Assembly: GCF_910592395.1 (NCBI RefSeq)
Contig: NC_088317.1
Span: 11,596,001 to 11,660,000, forward strand
Direction: 5' to 3'
Length of the DNA: 64,000 nt
Source: Lineus longissimus
Taxonomy: Eukaryota > Nemertea > Pilidiophora > Heteronemertea > Lineidae
Made by a program: the position numbers and the translations under genes. Numbering within the stretch: position 1 is the stretch's first letter; each line of letters begins with the position of its first letter. A model generated the notes under the pieces. It had not been told where the DNA came from and did not search any database. It was given only the letters and a program-made list of their open reading frames with translations. Below, piece after piece: positions 1 to 8,615 of this stretch.

Positions 1-166
1 TTTTCAACTTTTACAACTTTTACAACTTTTCCAAAAATCACAAAATCACAAATCCACAATGTGTCTAACTTTTCTAACGTGTTTAATTCTTCTAAATAAT
101 CTCAAGGAAAAATATTAATTAAAATTTAAAAAACGTCTATTTAATAGATTTCATCTTTTATAGAAA

Positions 167-601
167 ATGAGTGAACATTCGAGAAAACCAAATTCGAGAA
201 AATCAAATTCGAGAAAATCGAAAAATTCAAAAAATCAGGAGGACATCATGTATTCTTCATCTAAGGAAGAAGAAATTCAATGTAAAAAACCTGCATTTGT
301 GCTTCGATCTGTGAAAGACTTGGACGAATTAGAAAAAGCACAAGAACGTTCTCCCATACTTCTTTGGAAAGAAGTTCCACTCAATACGTGGTATCATATT
401 TCAGACGACAGAGAAGTGGAGACACAATTTGGAATTCAAATGATTCTCACGTTACAAGACCACGAAGGAGATGTGTTTGACACCTATACAACCTCTCTCA
501 TTCAGAAAAAATTACAGAACAATCCCAAATTGAATTATATAAAATCAAAAGGAATGCCCAAAGGAAAGCGATACTATGACTTTACATTGATGCAAGGATA
601 A
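167..601 (+). CDS. Small protein, possible OB-fold ssDNA-binding type
   Basis: This 144-residue ORF starts with ATG in an AAAATGAGT context. The first 25 residues are a basic Arg/Ser/Lys-rich repeat, then an acidic linker. Residues about 50-143 form a compact domain with the pattern PLNTWYHI, ETQFGIQMILTLQD, GDVFDTY and KRYYDFTL. Alternating hydrophobic beta strands and a closing aromatic strand suggest an OB fold, as in single-strand DNA-binding proteins carried by large DNA transposons and viruses. This is a pattern judgement without a database match. It is the only plus-strand gene of the block, convergent with the next gene (106-bp gap). Alternative: an unrelated small structural protein. 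Confidence 0.4.
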   Translation: MSEHSRKPNSRKSNSRKSKNSKNQEDIMYSSSKEEEIQCKKPAFVLRSVKDLDELEKAQERSPILLWKEVPLNTWYHISDDREVETQFGIQMILTLQDHEGDVFDTYTTSLIQKKLQNNPKLNYIKSKGMPKGKRYYDFTLMQG

Positions 602-706
602 AAGAGTTAATTTTATAAGAACGTGACACTTCTTATAAAGTTACTTCATTACTTTAGTCTGACTCGCTAAAATAACCCAAACAGATGATCACTGATGAAA
701 GTCAAG

Positions 707-1165
707 TTATTTCAGATTCTCTGTAACTTTATTGGATTTTTTAAATTCCTGAATAATAAGATCAAACTCACTCGCAGAAATATGTTCATTCGTAATCGCG
801 CGTGAGAGTAAATTATTCACATCGGTTAAATAATCTTGTGTGCGAATCCAGATTGTTTTATGTTTTTTAAGTTTTTTCCTTAATTGTGGAACAACAATTT
901 TACCTGTTGTGCCTAACATAGTACAAACAACAGCTAAAGGTAAAGTAACAATATTGGTAATAACACCGCCTGCGCCAATCGAAGCGATTCCTGCTCCTGC
1001 GATAAAAAAGCTAGTTTCTAACCAATGAAGGATAGTTGAAATTTTTTTATAATTTTTATACAGTTTACGTCGTTTTCCAATTTTTAGTTGTAAGTCTGAT
1101 TTGATCTGCTCAATCTGCTCAAAACGAAATTCATCCTGTTCGGGGATTGAATCTAAGATGTCCAT
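707..1165 (-). CDS. Small membrane-associated protein of virus-like element
   Basis: This 152-residue protein starts with ATG at 1165. An acidic then basic N-terminal helix (about 1-45) leads into a long glycine/alanine-rich hydrophobic stretch (about 47-95, with motifs SIGAGG and LPLAVVCTMLG). A lysine-rich segment and a C-terminal helix with the motif ISASEFDLIIQEF follow. The shape (coiled helix, glycine-rich membrane hairpin, charged helix) recurs in small ORFs of invertebrate virus-like elements. I recognise the look of the family but not a function. The start lies 4 bp from the stop of the next upstream ORF, which implies a shared transcript. It could be a virion membrane or assembly factor. 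Confidence 0.4.
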   Translation of the reverse strand: MDILDSIPEQDEFRFEQIEQIKSDLQLKIGKRRKLYKNYKKISTILHWLETSFFIAGAGIASIGAGGVITNIVTLPLAVVCTMLGTTGKIVVPQLRKKLKKHKTIWIRTQDYLTDVNNLLSRAITNEHISASEFDLIIQEFKKSNKVTENLK

Positions 1166-1169
1166 TCTT

Positions 1170-1793
1170 TTATTCTAACAGTAAATCTATGGTACACGGG
1201 GTTTTAAAGTCAATGGATTCATTGTTTTGATTTTTGATGTCAATTTCGATATAGGAAAAATCATAATTTTGAATCTTGACTTTTTTTAATGAACTGTATT
1301 CCACAAGATCTCCATAATTTTTTCCTTTCGCGACAAAGGTGGAAATAATATTAGAAGGAACGCCGTCTAAAATATTTTTACCATCATCCACAATATTACA
1401 ACAAATACGATATTCTTGATGGGGTAAACATTGACAAGGGTGTTCTCCTTTCACTTCATTGATAATACATGCATCTTCCAATTTAATTCCTAATAAGGTA
1501 CGTAATTCCTTATGGATCCACACTACAAAAGGAGGATTCACTTTTATCACAATTTTACCTTCGTTTTCCAAATAAGTAATTATCATATCGTTTTGATATC
1601 CTTTTTTCTTTAGTGCATGTTGTATCGCTTTGATATAAGAATCAATGGAATAAAGTCCTTCTGAAATATAAACAGAATCGTTATTTCTAAAAGTATCACT
1701 TGGGGCCGATTCTGCAAAATCTAAATAGTTATTTTTTGAAAATCTTGAAATATTGAAATAAGTTGTAGGAATAATAGCATTTGCAACACGCAC
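1170..1793 (-). CDS. Putative structural (penton/minor capsid-like) protein
   Basis: This 207-residue ORF starts with ATG at 1793. It is rich in beta-strand-like segments, has no membrane helix and no signal peptide, and contains two cysteine clusters (around HPCQCLPH and YRICCNI, residues about 117-133). The N-terminal part has a short-strand plus helix pattern (VYISEGLYSIDSYIKAI) seen in small jelly-roll or penton-like proteins of virus-like elements. That assignment is tentative because no catalytic motif is visible. It sits between two hydrophobic-protein genes on the same strand with almost no spacer downstream, consistent with a virion structural gene cluster. Alternative: a protein of unknown function specific to the element. 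Confidence 0.35.
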   Translation of the reverse strand: MRVANAIIPTTYFNISRFSKNNYLDFAESAPSDTFRNNDSVYISEGLYSIDSYIKAIQHALKKKGYQNDMIITYLENEGKIVIKVNPPFVVWIHKELRTLLGIKLEDACIINEVKGEHPCQCLPHQEYRICCNIVDDGKNILDGVPSNIISTFVAKGKNYGDLVEYSSLKKVKIQNYDFSYIEIDIKNQNNESIDFKTPCTIDLLLE

Positions 1794-1853
1794 TGTTTTA
1801 TAGTGATTATTAATACTTGTCCTTAAGGGTTTTAGTGTTATGAAAGCATATAT

Positions 1854-2204
1854 TCATTTTATTTTAGAAGACATTTTTTTTGCTCTATTTTTAATCGTTC
1901 CTGCATTATTCACTACAATTTGAATCACAATTAAAATCGTGACAGCGACAGCTATAATCAAATGTTCCGCTAAAAATCCTACTACACCTGCTGCTGCTTT
2001 TAATAGAGTGGAAATAATGGTTCCTAAAATTCCAGGAAGTGCTGCTAAAGCTTTTGAACCTAAAGAAAGTAACCAATGTTTAAATTTTATCAAACCTTGT
2101 GTAATTTTATTAGGATGACTGGGTGGATCAGGTTTATCTGGTTTTCCAGGTGTATCAGGTCCAGGTTTATCTGGTGTAGGCTTAGAAGGTTTACTTGATT
2201 TTTT
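1854..2204 (-). CDS. Hydrophobic protein, in-frame continuation of the upstream ORF
   Basis: The conserved-looking part (1854-2093) is 79 residues. It has an amphipathic alanine/glycine-rich segment and a membrane helix around AVAVTILIVIQIVV, ending in a basic tail. It has no ATG, since the first usable codon is TTG at 2093. The frame is open further upstream, through a proline/lysine/aspartate-rich linker of repeated K-P-D and T-P-G steps, right up to the TAA at 2205-2207 that ends the 345-residue ORF in the same frame. It may therefore be the C-terminal part of that larger protein, cut off by a nonsense change or expressed by readthrough. Function unknown; a virion membrane protein is plausible. 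Confidence 0.4.
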   Translation of the reverse strand, partial: KKSSKPSKPTPDKPGPDTPGKPDKPDPPSHPNKITQGLIKFKHWLLSLGSKALAALPGILGTIISTLLKAAAGVVGFLAEHLIIAVAVTILIVIQIVVNNAGTIKNRAKKMSSKIK

Positions 2205-3242
2205 TTATGTCAATACTGCAGCTACAGTCCCTCCAATGGAAGATAAAGTTAAAATAACTGCAGTAACAATAGTAGCAAGTTTAAAGCCTTTCAATTTGAA
2301 TAAAGCGCTTAATCGGTCTCCTAAGGATTCTTTTGCATCATTGACTGTATCACGAAAATTTTCAGCTAATTGTTTAAAATGTTTTTTACTTCTTTCATTC
2401 AAATTAATCACTTCATCTGATTCTGCTTCATCAATTTCTTTTAGATTTAGTTCTTCATGCTCAATTAAGGGGATCATTTCAGGATCATCATTTTGTCTCA
2501 ATGTGTTTATTTTATCTTTTATTCTGTCACGTGACCGACTATATTTTTCTTTAATAGATTGAAACTGTCTTCTGAAATAGTCTATGATCTTATTTAATTT
2601 AGAATTCTTTGTTGTTATAGGTTCGTTTGAATTCAAAGTGGTATCTTGAATGTCATCGACATCATTAGGGTTAACATCAACAAACTTTGTTTCATTTGTA
2701 TCAAGATTGGTGTCTTGTACAAGATCTTCAGAAGTATCAGAAGGTTGCATAGCATCGATAACATTAGGTTCCATAGGAATAGGTGACTTTATGTTATCCA
2801 ATGAACTAGATCTTGCTACATCTTCGTAAGTCAATTCTCTTCTAGCTGTTTTTTCTCCAACATTTTCAATTATTGGAGTTTCTCCAACATTAATTTTTCT
2901 AAAAAATGTCATTAATTCTGTTTTTCCTTTTCCTTTTACAGAGCTAACAGTATAAGGTTCTTTATTATTTTGCGTTAGTTTAATGTTCTCTCTTGATGTT
3001 TTAAAAAATATATCATTGTTTTCATTAATTGTCAGTCTGTTACGCAGTTCGTTCATAGGTGCTTTTAATTTTAAATTATTTTTTTTCATAAACTTCTCTA
3101 AAAATCTTTCTTTTGCATCAATGATTTCCTCAGCGTTCATTAAACTAAACCTTAGAGGTCGTGGTATACTTCCACGAGCTCCAGCCAATTCTTTCATAAG
3201 AGTATCATTATTCGCTGCTTGTTGATCTAAATAGTCATTCAT
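2205..3242 (-). CDS. Large ORF of virus-like element with C-terminal membrane helix
   Basis: This 345-residue protein starts with ATG at 3242. The N-terminal third is basic. The middle (about 130-215) is acidic and low-complexity, rich in Asp/Asn/Thr. Residues about 215-255 are strongly basic and helical, followed by an acidic helix and then a hydrophobic C-terminus (about 322-345). No enzyme motif is visible. It ends with TAA at 2205-2207, after which the frame stays open for 116 more codons into a second hydrophobic segment. Its long disordered body with a terminal membrane anchor resembles accessory virion proteins of large DNA elements, but I cannot name the family. Confidence 0.45.
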   Translation of the reverse strand: MNDYLDQQAANNDTLMKELAGARGSIPRPLRFSLMNAEEIIDAKERFLEKFMKKNNLKLKAPMNELRNRLTINENNDIFFKTSRENIKLTQNNKEPYTVSSVKGKGKTELMTFFRKINVGETPIIENVGEKTARRELTYEDVARSSSLDNIKSPIPMEPNVIDAMQPSDTSEDLVQDTNLDTNETKFVDVNPNDVDDIQDTTLNSNEPITTKNSKLNKIIDYFRRQFQSIKEKYSRSRDRIKDKINTLRQNDDPEMIPLIEHEELNLKEIDEAESDEVINLNERSKKHFKQLAENFRDTVNDAKESLGDRLSALFKLKGFKLATIVTAVILTLSSIGGTVAAVLT

Positions 3243-3250
3243 TCATGCTG

Positions 3251-3583
3251 TGCTTTGAGATGCGAGCCAATAAAATTAATACATTATATCGAATCGCATG
3301 CATGGTGCATGTAATGATAATATAATGGCGAGGAGGGTTTTGATGATTGCGATGCACGATCGTTGAACACTTTCGCCATGTATAAGTTTGATTAATATAT
3401 CTAATAATGAATTAAAACTATCAAAAAAAGCTTATCTTCTTAAAAAAAGAAGCTCTCCGGTATTGGGAAGTGCTGGGAAGTTTATACAAGGTTTTTAGTA
3501 AGAGATTCTCCGGGGAGATTCTATAACTCATTATAGGGGGACCTCCCCTACCTCTACCCCCACGCTTTGCTCGCCCTCCACAG
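3251..3583. other. Non-coding junction between virus-like block and host gene
   Basis: About 330 bp with a composition change from AT-rich to mixed. It contains GC-rich inverted-looking motifs (GGGGACCTCCCC at 3537-3548). Minus-strand ORFs here overlap each other in different frames with biased low-complexity translation, so I do not call them genes. It probably holds the promoter of the gene starting at 3625. Confidence 0.4.
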
Positions 3584-3593
3584 GGCTTTGGCG
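3583..3593 (+). promoter_or_regulatory. E2F-like motif upstream of the gene at 3625
   Basis: TTTGGCGGGAA lies about 30 bp before the proposed ATG. It matches the E2F consensus (TTTSSCGC-type), which often marks cell-cycle and replication genes. A second similar motif lies in intron 1 near 4182. Presence of the motif is seen; its function is inferred. Confidence 0.25.
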
Positions 3594-3822
3594 GGAATAA
3601 AGTCTTTTCCAAATAATAAAAAAAATGGACAATCTTGGGCCCGAGTTTAAGAGAGCTTTCTCCAATGTTTGGAGAGGACTCTCTACCCAATTTTCTGGCG
3701 GTGAGAGGGCAAGGTTTGTGGCCTTCTGCCATGAAGTTGAAGGCATGGTGGAGTGCCTGTCGAGGAAGTACCATCCCGACGGACACGGCCGAGCTAAGTC
3801 GAGGCAACACCATCTCATACAG

Positions 3823-4544
3823 GTAAGACGGCTAAACTAAGCTCCTCATTTATCAATCAGTAGTTTTATAGGACCATGTCAAGCACGTGTCGTCCAGTGC
3901 AGTTCATAGTTCTGAAAGGACCGAACATTCCCGAAGTCTTCCGAATGATGGCGGCGTACCATGACGTCATCATATTATTTTTCTTTATCCAGGGAAGCTT
4001 AGTACAATGAATTCAAAAATTAAAAACATTAGATTATAAATATTTTGGTATTGTTTGATATTAGATACACGATTGATCAACTGTAATCTGCCATTGACTG
4101 GTATTGAGTGCAAGTTGACAGACCATAACATCATCACCTTCACCGCCTGATTACGTTGCCAAGAACATGCAGTTAATTGATTTTGGCGGGAATTTTAAAT
4201 TGACTTGTACTATAGTGAGCCAAAAAATTGGCCCATTTATGGCTTTGGCCTTTGGGAATATGATAATTTGAACTTAAAGAACAGATAACTTGGGGGGGGG
4301 GGAATCACCGTATGAATGAGCCATTTCAGAACTAGAGGCCTCTTTGCGCTAAGAGGATTCCTTAGAGCCGGCACAATTAAACGACATTTTAGAGGACTTT
4401 AGCCAAGGCCTCATTTTTGCATACAATAGCCAACATGTAGGCCTACAATTACATAACCGTAGGCCTTCATGACCCAAAATATCCAAACAAAACCTACTCA
4501 ACTCAGTGCCATATCAATACATATTTTTTATTGATTTATTTCAG
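3823..4544 (+). other. Intron 1 of the unrecognised gene
   Basis: The GTAAGA donor at 3823 and TTTATTTCAG acceptor ending at 4544 define it. It contains a second TTTTGGCGGGAA motif near 4182 and a poly-G run near 4292-4301. I see no coding segment or recognisable repeat in it. Confidence 0.5.
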
Positions 4545-4868
4545 ATTTATCCAATGGTCGTTAGTGAGATTGGCCTCATCCACAAAAAAATGCTGCTGTT
4601 GATGAGAGTGAACGCTCCCCGGAGGTGTATTCAGATTGCTCGGTAAGTGTAGGCTATGGGTTCGTAACCTTGACTCATTGGCTTTAAGCACACTAGTAGA
4701 TTTTGGGCTTTGTGTGAAAACCTTGAGTAGGTTACTGAGCTGCAAACAGACAATTAACTTGGTCCAGCCCTAAACACCCACATTGTTGGCCTAAGCCCTT
4801 TGGCATTTAGGCCTAATGAACTACCATTAATTACTCTTTGCAATTTCTTATTTCAGAGATGTACCATC

Positions 4869-5060
4869 TGTATTATCTCTCCGGATTATACGTAGAGCCG
4901 GGAAAAGAGTTCAAAACGGCTTGATATCAACAGAATGATTCTCAAATCGGCTTTATTTATCGTCGATCGTTTACGCGTACACACCTCCGGGTCTCACAAC
5001 ACAGTTTCTCTTTTATGCCTCGTGGCACGGTCTCACTCCCCAGTTGAGACGACTGGGGAT
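4869..5060 (-). repeat. LTR (left copy, 3' LTR of the minus element, inner end lost)
   Basis: It matches 7896-8087 closely. On plus it begins TGTATTATCTCTCC. The inner ten or so bases are missing and the sequence jumps at a shared GAT to host-gene sequence. On minus it carries an AATAAA signal in GATAAATAAAGCCG, as expected for an LTR read in that direction. Confidence 0.65.
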
Positions 5061-5520
5061 TCCTCTTTTTCATTTCAGGGAAACAAGATGAATGTAGTGG
5101 TGGACGAGATGCGACCATTCACTGTTAGGTACAACAAGACGGGCAAGAGGCTTTTTGTATCTGCTTATTACGAGGTTTTGAATAAATATGGTGTTGCCCA
5201 GTAAACAAATTGTTGTTCCCACTTATTGCAGTGGTACATGTAGTGTGATGTGATGCCATTACCCCTCCCCGGTTTAGAAAAATCTCCCCACTTTGTTTCC
5301 GGTATTGAGAATCAGAAGAAAAAAATCATTTCTGAATACATCAACACAAAAATTGAAATTCAACATTTTATTTTAAGTTAAAAAATATCAACCATAAGTA
5401 AAACAATCAACATATCACATTCTGTAGCCATTTGGATGCATAATATTAATTTGAAACTGTAAAGAGGCAATTTATACATTTTTATAACACCATCTTTATA
5501 TCTACTCATTTAAAAAAATT
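5061..5520 (+). repeat. Copy of host intron end, exon 4 and 3' region (8472-8931)
   Basis: The two stretches align at a constant offset of 3411 bp with no difference that I noticed. The copy includes the polypyrimidine tract, the exon 4 coding sequence (5079-5204) and the 3' flank up to the run TTTAAAAAAATT. It lies between the left LTR and the element interior, where it does not belong. Confidence 0.75.
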
Positions 5521-5569
5521 ACCTGAGTGAGAAGAAAGGGAAGGATCAAGTACCCATAAACAGGTAAGG

Positions 5570-5977
5570 ATGGACTTGACCAAACAGCACAGATCATACC
5601 AGACCCACACATACACAGAAAGCCAATCAAATCAGGAGACCCCGCGTGGACATCGTTTCGCAGTCACCATGGAAGACAACTTTACGAAATGGGTCGAGGC
5701 TGCCCCGCTGAAAACCATGGAGACTGAGGAGATTTGTAACGCAATAATTAGAGAAATGGTGTCTAGATTTGGGTGCATGTATATCATGCACAGTGACTGT
5801 GGGGCACAGTTCACTTCAGGATTGTACGAGTCTCTAATGCGCAAGCTCTCCGTGGATAGGACGCTCACAACTGCTTATAATCCGAAAAGCAATGGCTTAG
5901 TTGAGAACTTTAACAAGGTGTTAAAATCAATCATGAAGACTTATGTGGAAGACCATAAGGAAAGTGTTGGTTCTTGA
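5570..5977 (+). pseudogene. Gypsy integrase core fragment
   Basis: An open segment of about 115 residues (roughly 5630-5975) closely matches the integrase of the element at 46120-49893. It shows MEDNFTKWVEAAPLKT, the second catalytic Asp in HSDCGAQF (the usual Arg is Cys here) and the catalytic Glu in GLVENFNK. The first Asp and the zinc domain are absent. It ends abruptly at 5977. It is oriented plus, opposite to the SGNH and gag fragments of the surrounding element, so it is an inverted or foreign piece. The residue pairing with position 49138 (a TAG there) is GAG here. Confidence 0.75.
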
Positions 5978-6162
5978 CAAGCTACGGAAAGCTCCTGGCA
6001 CCAAGTTTGAGGACTGGTAGTCTTGCGAATATTGGCAGGCCAACAGTTGAGCTCTTTTACCTCTGCATGACAGGCCACCGGTGAGTTTCAGAGTGACTGA
6101 TGTTCCGTTAGTGGTTGTGTTTGGTTGGCGGACTGCTTATTGTGTGCTTGTGTGTGTGACTG

Positions 6163-6552
6163 TTAATGCATGCATTGTGTTATTATGGCCATAATAAGTT
6201 TTGCGACATTTGTGTTTATTTCAAGCAGGATCTGTAAACTAAGTAGCACTTCCATTATTGAGCGTTGTCCTATTTTCAATACTTTGTAGTATACAGTACC
6301 ACATTTTGATGATAATTTTGATGAAGTTTCCTCCATACAATCTCCTAAAAACGAGGACTCGTCCAACCCCAAGGATACATTTGATAACAGATCCGACAGC
6401 CGCTTCTTCACAGACGCGAAAAATCCAACCGGTTGGGGGGCGGGCGCAGGGGTATCTCTTCGACGCCGAGGGGTGATGCGCGGAGCAGCCCTCGGTAACT
6501 GGCGGCCACGTAGCCGCATGCCCTCATCAATATCCTGTCCACCGTCTGCCAT
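6163..6552 (-). pseudogene. Gag N-terminal fragment of the minus Gypsy element
   Basis: It starts ATG at 6552 with MADGGQDIDEGMRLRGRQLP, which matches the gag start MDDRGIQEGMRLRNRPLP of the element at 42968. A proline/arginine-rich segment follows, then unrelated-looking sequence, so the reading frame after about residue 65 is probably not gag. The position, downstream of the SGNH ORF on the same strand, repeats the order seen in the complete element. Confidence 0.55.
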
Positions 6553-7028
6553 TCTTGAAACTAAAGAAAATAATTATGCATGTAGAGCACAATACATGTA
6601 CACAACAGACCACCAGGAAACAACAGAGTCCAGATGTGGGGAAAAAAAAAATGCTAGTATTGCATACTAGTACCCTGACTACTAAAGCACTGAACATACA
6701 TCAAACACACACCAAACATGCAGCCAGCACACAAGAGCAAACAGTCTGAAACAAAAATTCAGTAATATACATGTACTATCATAATACAAAATGCACACAT
6801 ACGCATTACACTACCTCTAGTACATAAAATGCACAACAAACATACCTGATGTTAACCAACACCTATAGCAAAAGAAAATGCATCTACCAGTAGTTAATGC
6901 AAAATGTACTCAAAAGTATCTCGAATGTGAGGCCTACCGACATGCAACAATAGCAAAGGGCCTATATACACAAATAATGCATGTGCATTGACAAATAATT
7001 ATCATATACAAAAAATGACAGAATATAT

Positions 7029-7664
7029 CTACTGGTGATGATGAATACTCAAACGTTGCAGGCGTCGAACCACTCCGAGTCCCATTCTAATTGCTTTTCG
7101 CATGCTGAAGGTGAAGAGTCGAAGTCCTCGTGGCGATGTGATGTGAATCTCGTCCCTCGTTAGGCGATTATGCAAATTGACAAGTATAGTGCGGTCATGG
7201 CGATATGGAAGAATCCGTGAATTTTCTCAACACAGGGATCGCACACTTGAATTAAAAATATCTCGCAGTCTGTCGAAAACAGCCGGTACGGGTGCTGCCC
7301 TACTGCAACGACGACGTTGCACCACCAGATTTAAAACTACTGCCTTCACAGCGTATCTGTCCAGCAACTGTTGAGCTAACTGCACCAAAGATGCGGCAGC
7401 CTCCCTGGCAGTCGAATCCCTTTCAGCGTCTACAATGTCATTCGTTCCTAGTTCAATGACCACCACATGAGGGCGGTGACGATATACAGCATCCTTCACA
7501 AAATCAGCTCCATTCGATATCTTCAAACCTCCCCGGCCAACATAGAATATGGCTTCGTTTGGTAGGCCTAGTCCAGTCCCAAAATCATGTGAGGCGGAAG
7601 TATCTGCTGTCAGGAATTCCCTATGCCTTCGCACAAAAGAATGGCCCACTACAAGGATTCTCAT
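7029..7664 (-). pseudogene. SGNH/GDSL-hydrolase-like ORF in a Gypsy leader (copy 1)
   Basis: Starting at ATG 7664, 145 codons run to a TGA (7227-7229). The same frame then continues for 65 codons to a TAG at 7029-7031. Family blocks are visible in order: block I VVGHSFVRR (Ser nucleophile position), block II GRGGLKIS (Gly), block III ELGTNDI (Asn), and block V RDEIHIT (Asp-x-x-His) after the internal stop, followed by a C-terminal FSMRKAIRMG helix. The copy at 41961-42590 on the other strand has the same blocks and length. SGNH enzymes hydrolyse esters of lipids, glycans or acyl groups; the substrate here is unknown. The single in-frame TGA is probably a decayed Arg codon. Confidence 0.65.
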
Positions 7665-7895
7665 GGGCCCGAAACACAGCACACAGCACAACGTCACAAG
7701 TAGTCCAAATGTACACAAGGAAGTGTACACACAAAACACGTGTTGATTGTACACTACACCATTGCACTACCGTGCATTGAGCGAGCGGCGATCTAGTTTG
7801 ACAACATCGATCATGACATTTCAACTTTCCCGGCCAGGAATATTAGGTTACACGCCAGAAGATTCCTAAATCAGTTCTTGGGGAAGGTCGCCAGA

Positions 7896-8095
7896 TGTAT
7901 TATCTCTCCGGATTATACGTAGAGCCGGGAAAAGAGTTCAAAACGGCTTGATATCAACAGAATGATTCTCAAATCGGCTTTATTTATCGTCGATCGTTTA
8001 CGCGTACACACCTCCGGGTCTCACAACACAGTTTCTCTTTTATGCCTCGTGGCACGGTCTCACTCCCCAGTTGAGACGACTGGGGATACCATACA
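7896..8095 (-). repeat. LTR (right copy, 5' LTR of the minus element)
   Basis: 200 bp, ending TGTATT...ATACA on plus (TG...CA ends on minus too). It is followed directly by CCATC, the target duplication whose partner precedes 4869. It drives the minus-strand leader that contains the SGNH ORF. Confidence 0.65.
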
Positions 8096-8615
8096 CCATC
8101 AAGTGTTTTTGAGGAGGTCCGGTTCCTCTTGACGACAAATTCGTATCGGACCGTAGAACGCTCGACAAGGTCAACCATAACACTTACTATAACCAGCAAG
8201 GAAAAGGTGGTGGTGTTGTTTAATTTCTGGGGGATGGAGGAGGGCCATGATAGGAAAGACCTCCTGAGGAAGATTGATCGGAAGGTAAAATGCATTGTTG
8301 GATTCTAGGACTCACATTTCCCTGACAGACATTTGGATCTATGTGAAGTAGGCTTACACTTGACTTCTGATAAATGACCCCTGCCCCCCTTTTTGAAATC
8401 CACTCCATTTATAATCTATAGGCCTAATCTATTGCAGTTGCTGGAAATTTAATCTAATGACCCTAAATGATTCCTCTTTTTCATTTCAGGGAAACAAGAT
8501 GAATGTAGTGGTGGACGAGATGCGACCATTCACTGTTAGGTACAACAAGACGGGCAAGAGGCTTTTTGTATCTGCTTATTACGAGGTTTTGAATAAATAT
8601 GGTGTTGCCCAGTAA

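Larger units (their letters stand above)
1..3250. mobile_element. AT-rich virus-like DNA element fragment (left edge outside window)
   Basis: Five intron-free ORFs are packed with very short gaps: one on plus (167-601) and four on minus (707-3242). Composition is clearly more AT-rich than the sequence to the right. Two ORFs encode hydrophobic helices, one resembles an OB-fold DNA-binding protein, and one looks like a structural protein. This compact strand-biased layout is typical of Polinton/Maverick or adintovirus-like elements integrated in animal genomes. No polymerase B, integrase, packaging ATPase or major capsid gene is inside the window, so the family is an inference. I could not find a terminal inverted repeat, and the right limit near 3250 is set by composition only. 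Confidence 0.5.
4869..8095 (-). mobile_element. Rearranged Gypsy-type LTR element, minus orientation
   Basis: The element is bounded by two LTR copies (4869-5060, truncated, and 7896-8095), with the 5-bp target duplication CCATC at 4864-4868 and 8096-8100. Read on minus, the order after the right LTR is an SGNH-hydrolase-like ORF (7664-7029), a gag N-terminus (6552-6163), and then loss of most of gag-pol. An integrase fragment (5570-5977) follows in the opposite orientation, and next to the left LTR lies a 460-bp copy of the host gene's last exon and 3' region. It is related to the complete element at 41542-53948, sharing the same leader ORF and the same gag start. Confidence 0.65.
3625..8615 (+). 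pseudogene. Unrecognised four-exon gene, exon 3 split by an LTR element
   Basis: Exons are 3625-3822, 4545-4642, 4857-4868 joined to 8101-8284, and 8490-8615. All borders are GT-AG and the phases match (0, 2, 0), giving 205 codons plus TAA. Exon 1 starts MDNLGPEFKRAFSNVW. Exon 3 encodes a strand-rich segment with KVVVLFNFWGMEE. Exon 4 encodes GNKMNVVVDEMRPF and ends NKYGVAQ. I do not recognise the family; no signal peptide, membrane helix or zinc motif is visible. The coding frame is intact except that exon 3 is cut after 12 bp by a minus-strand LTR element (4869-8095) flanked by a CCATC duplication. This allele is therefore probably broken unless the element is spliced out. An E2F-like site lies just upstream. 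A second copy of exon 4 lies at 5079-5204. Confidence 0.6.

Noticed and set aside
3421-3818. Minus-strand ORFs of 130 and 95 codons
   Set aside because: They overlap a plus-strand exon with good splice phase, lie in two frames at once and have low-complexity translations.
5079-5204. Separate gene at 4935-5204
   Set aside because: It is LTR sequence joined to a duplicated last exon of the gene at 3625-8615.
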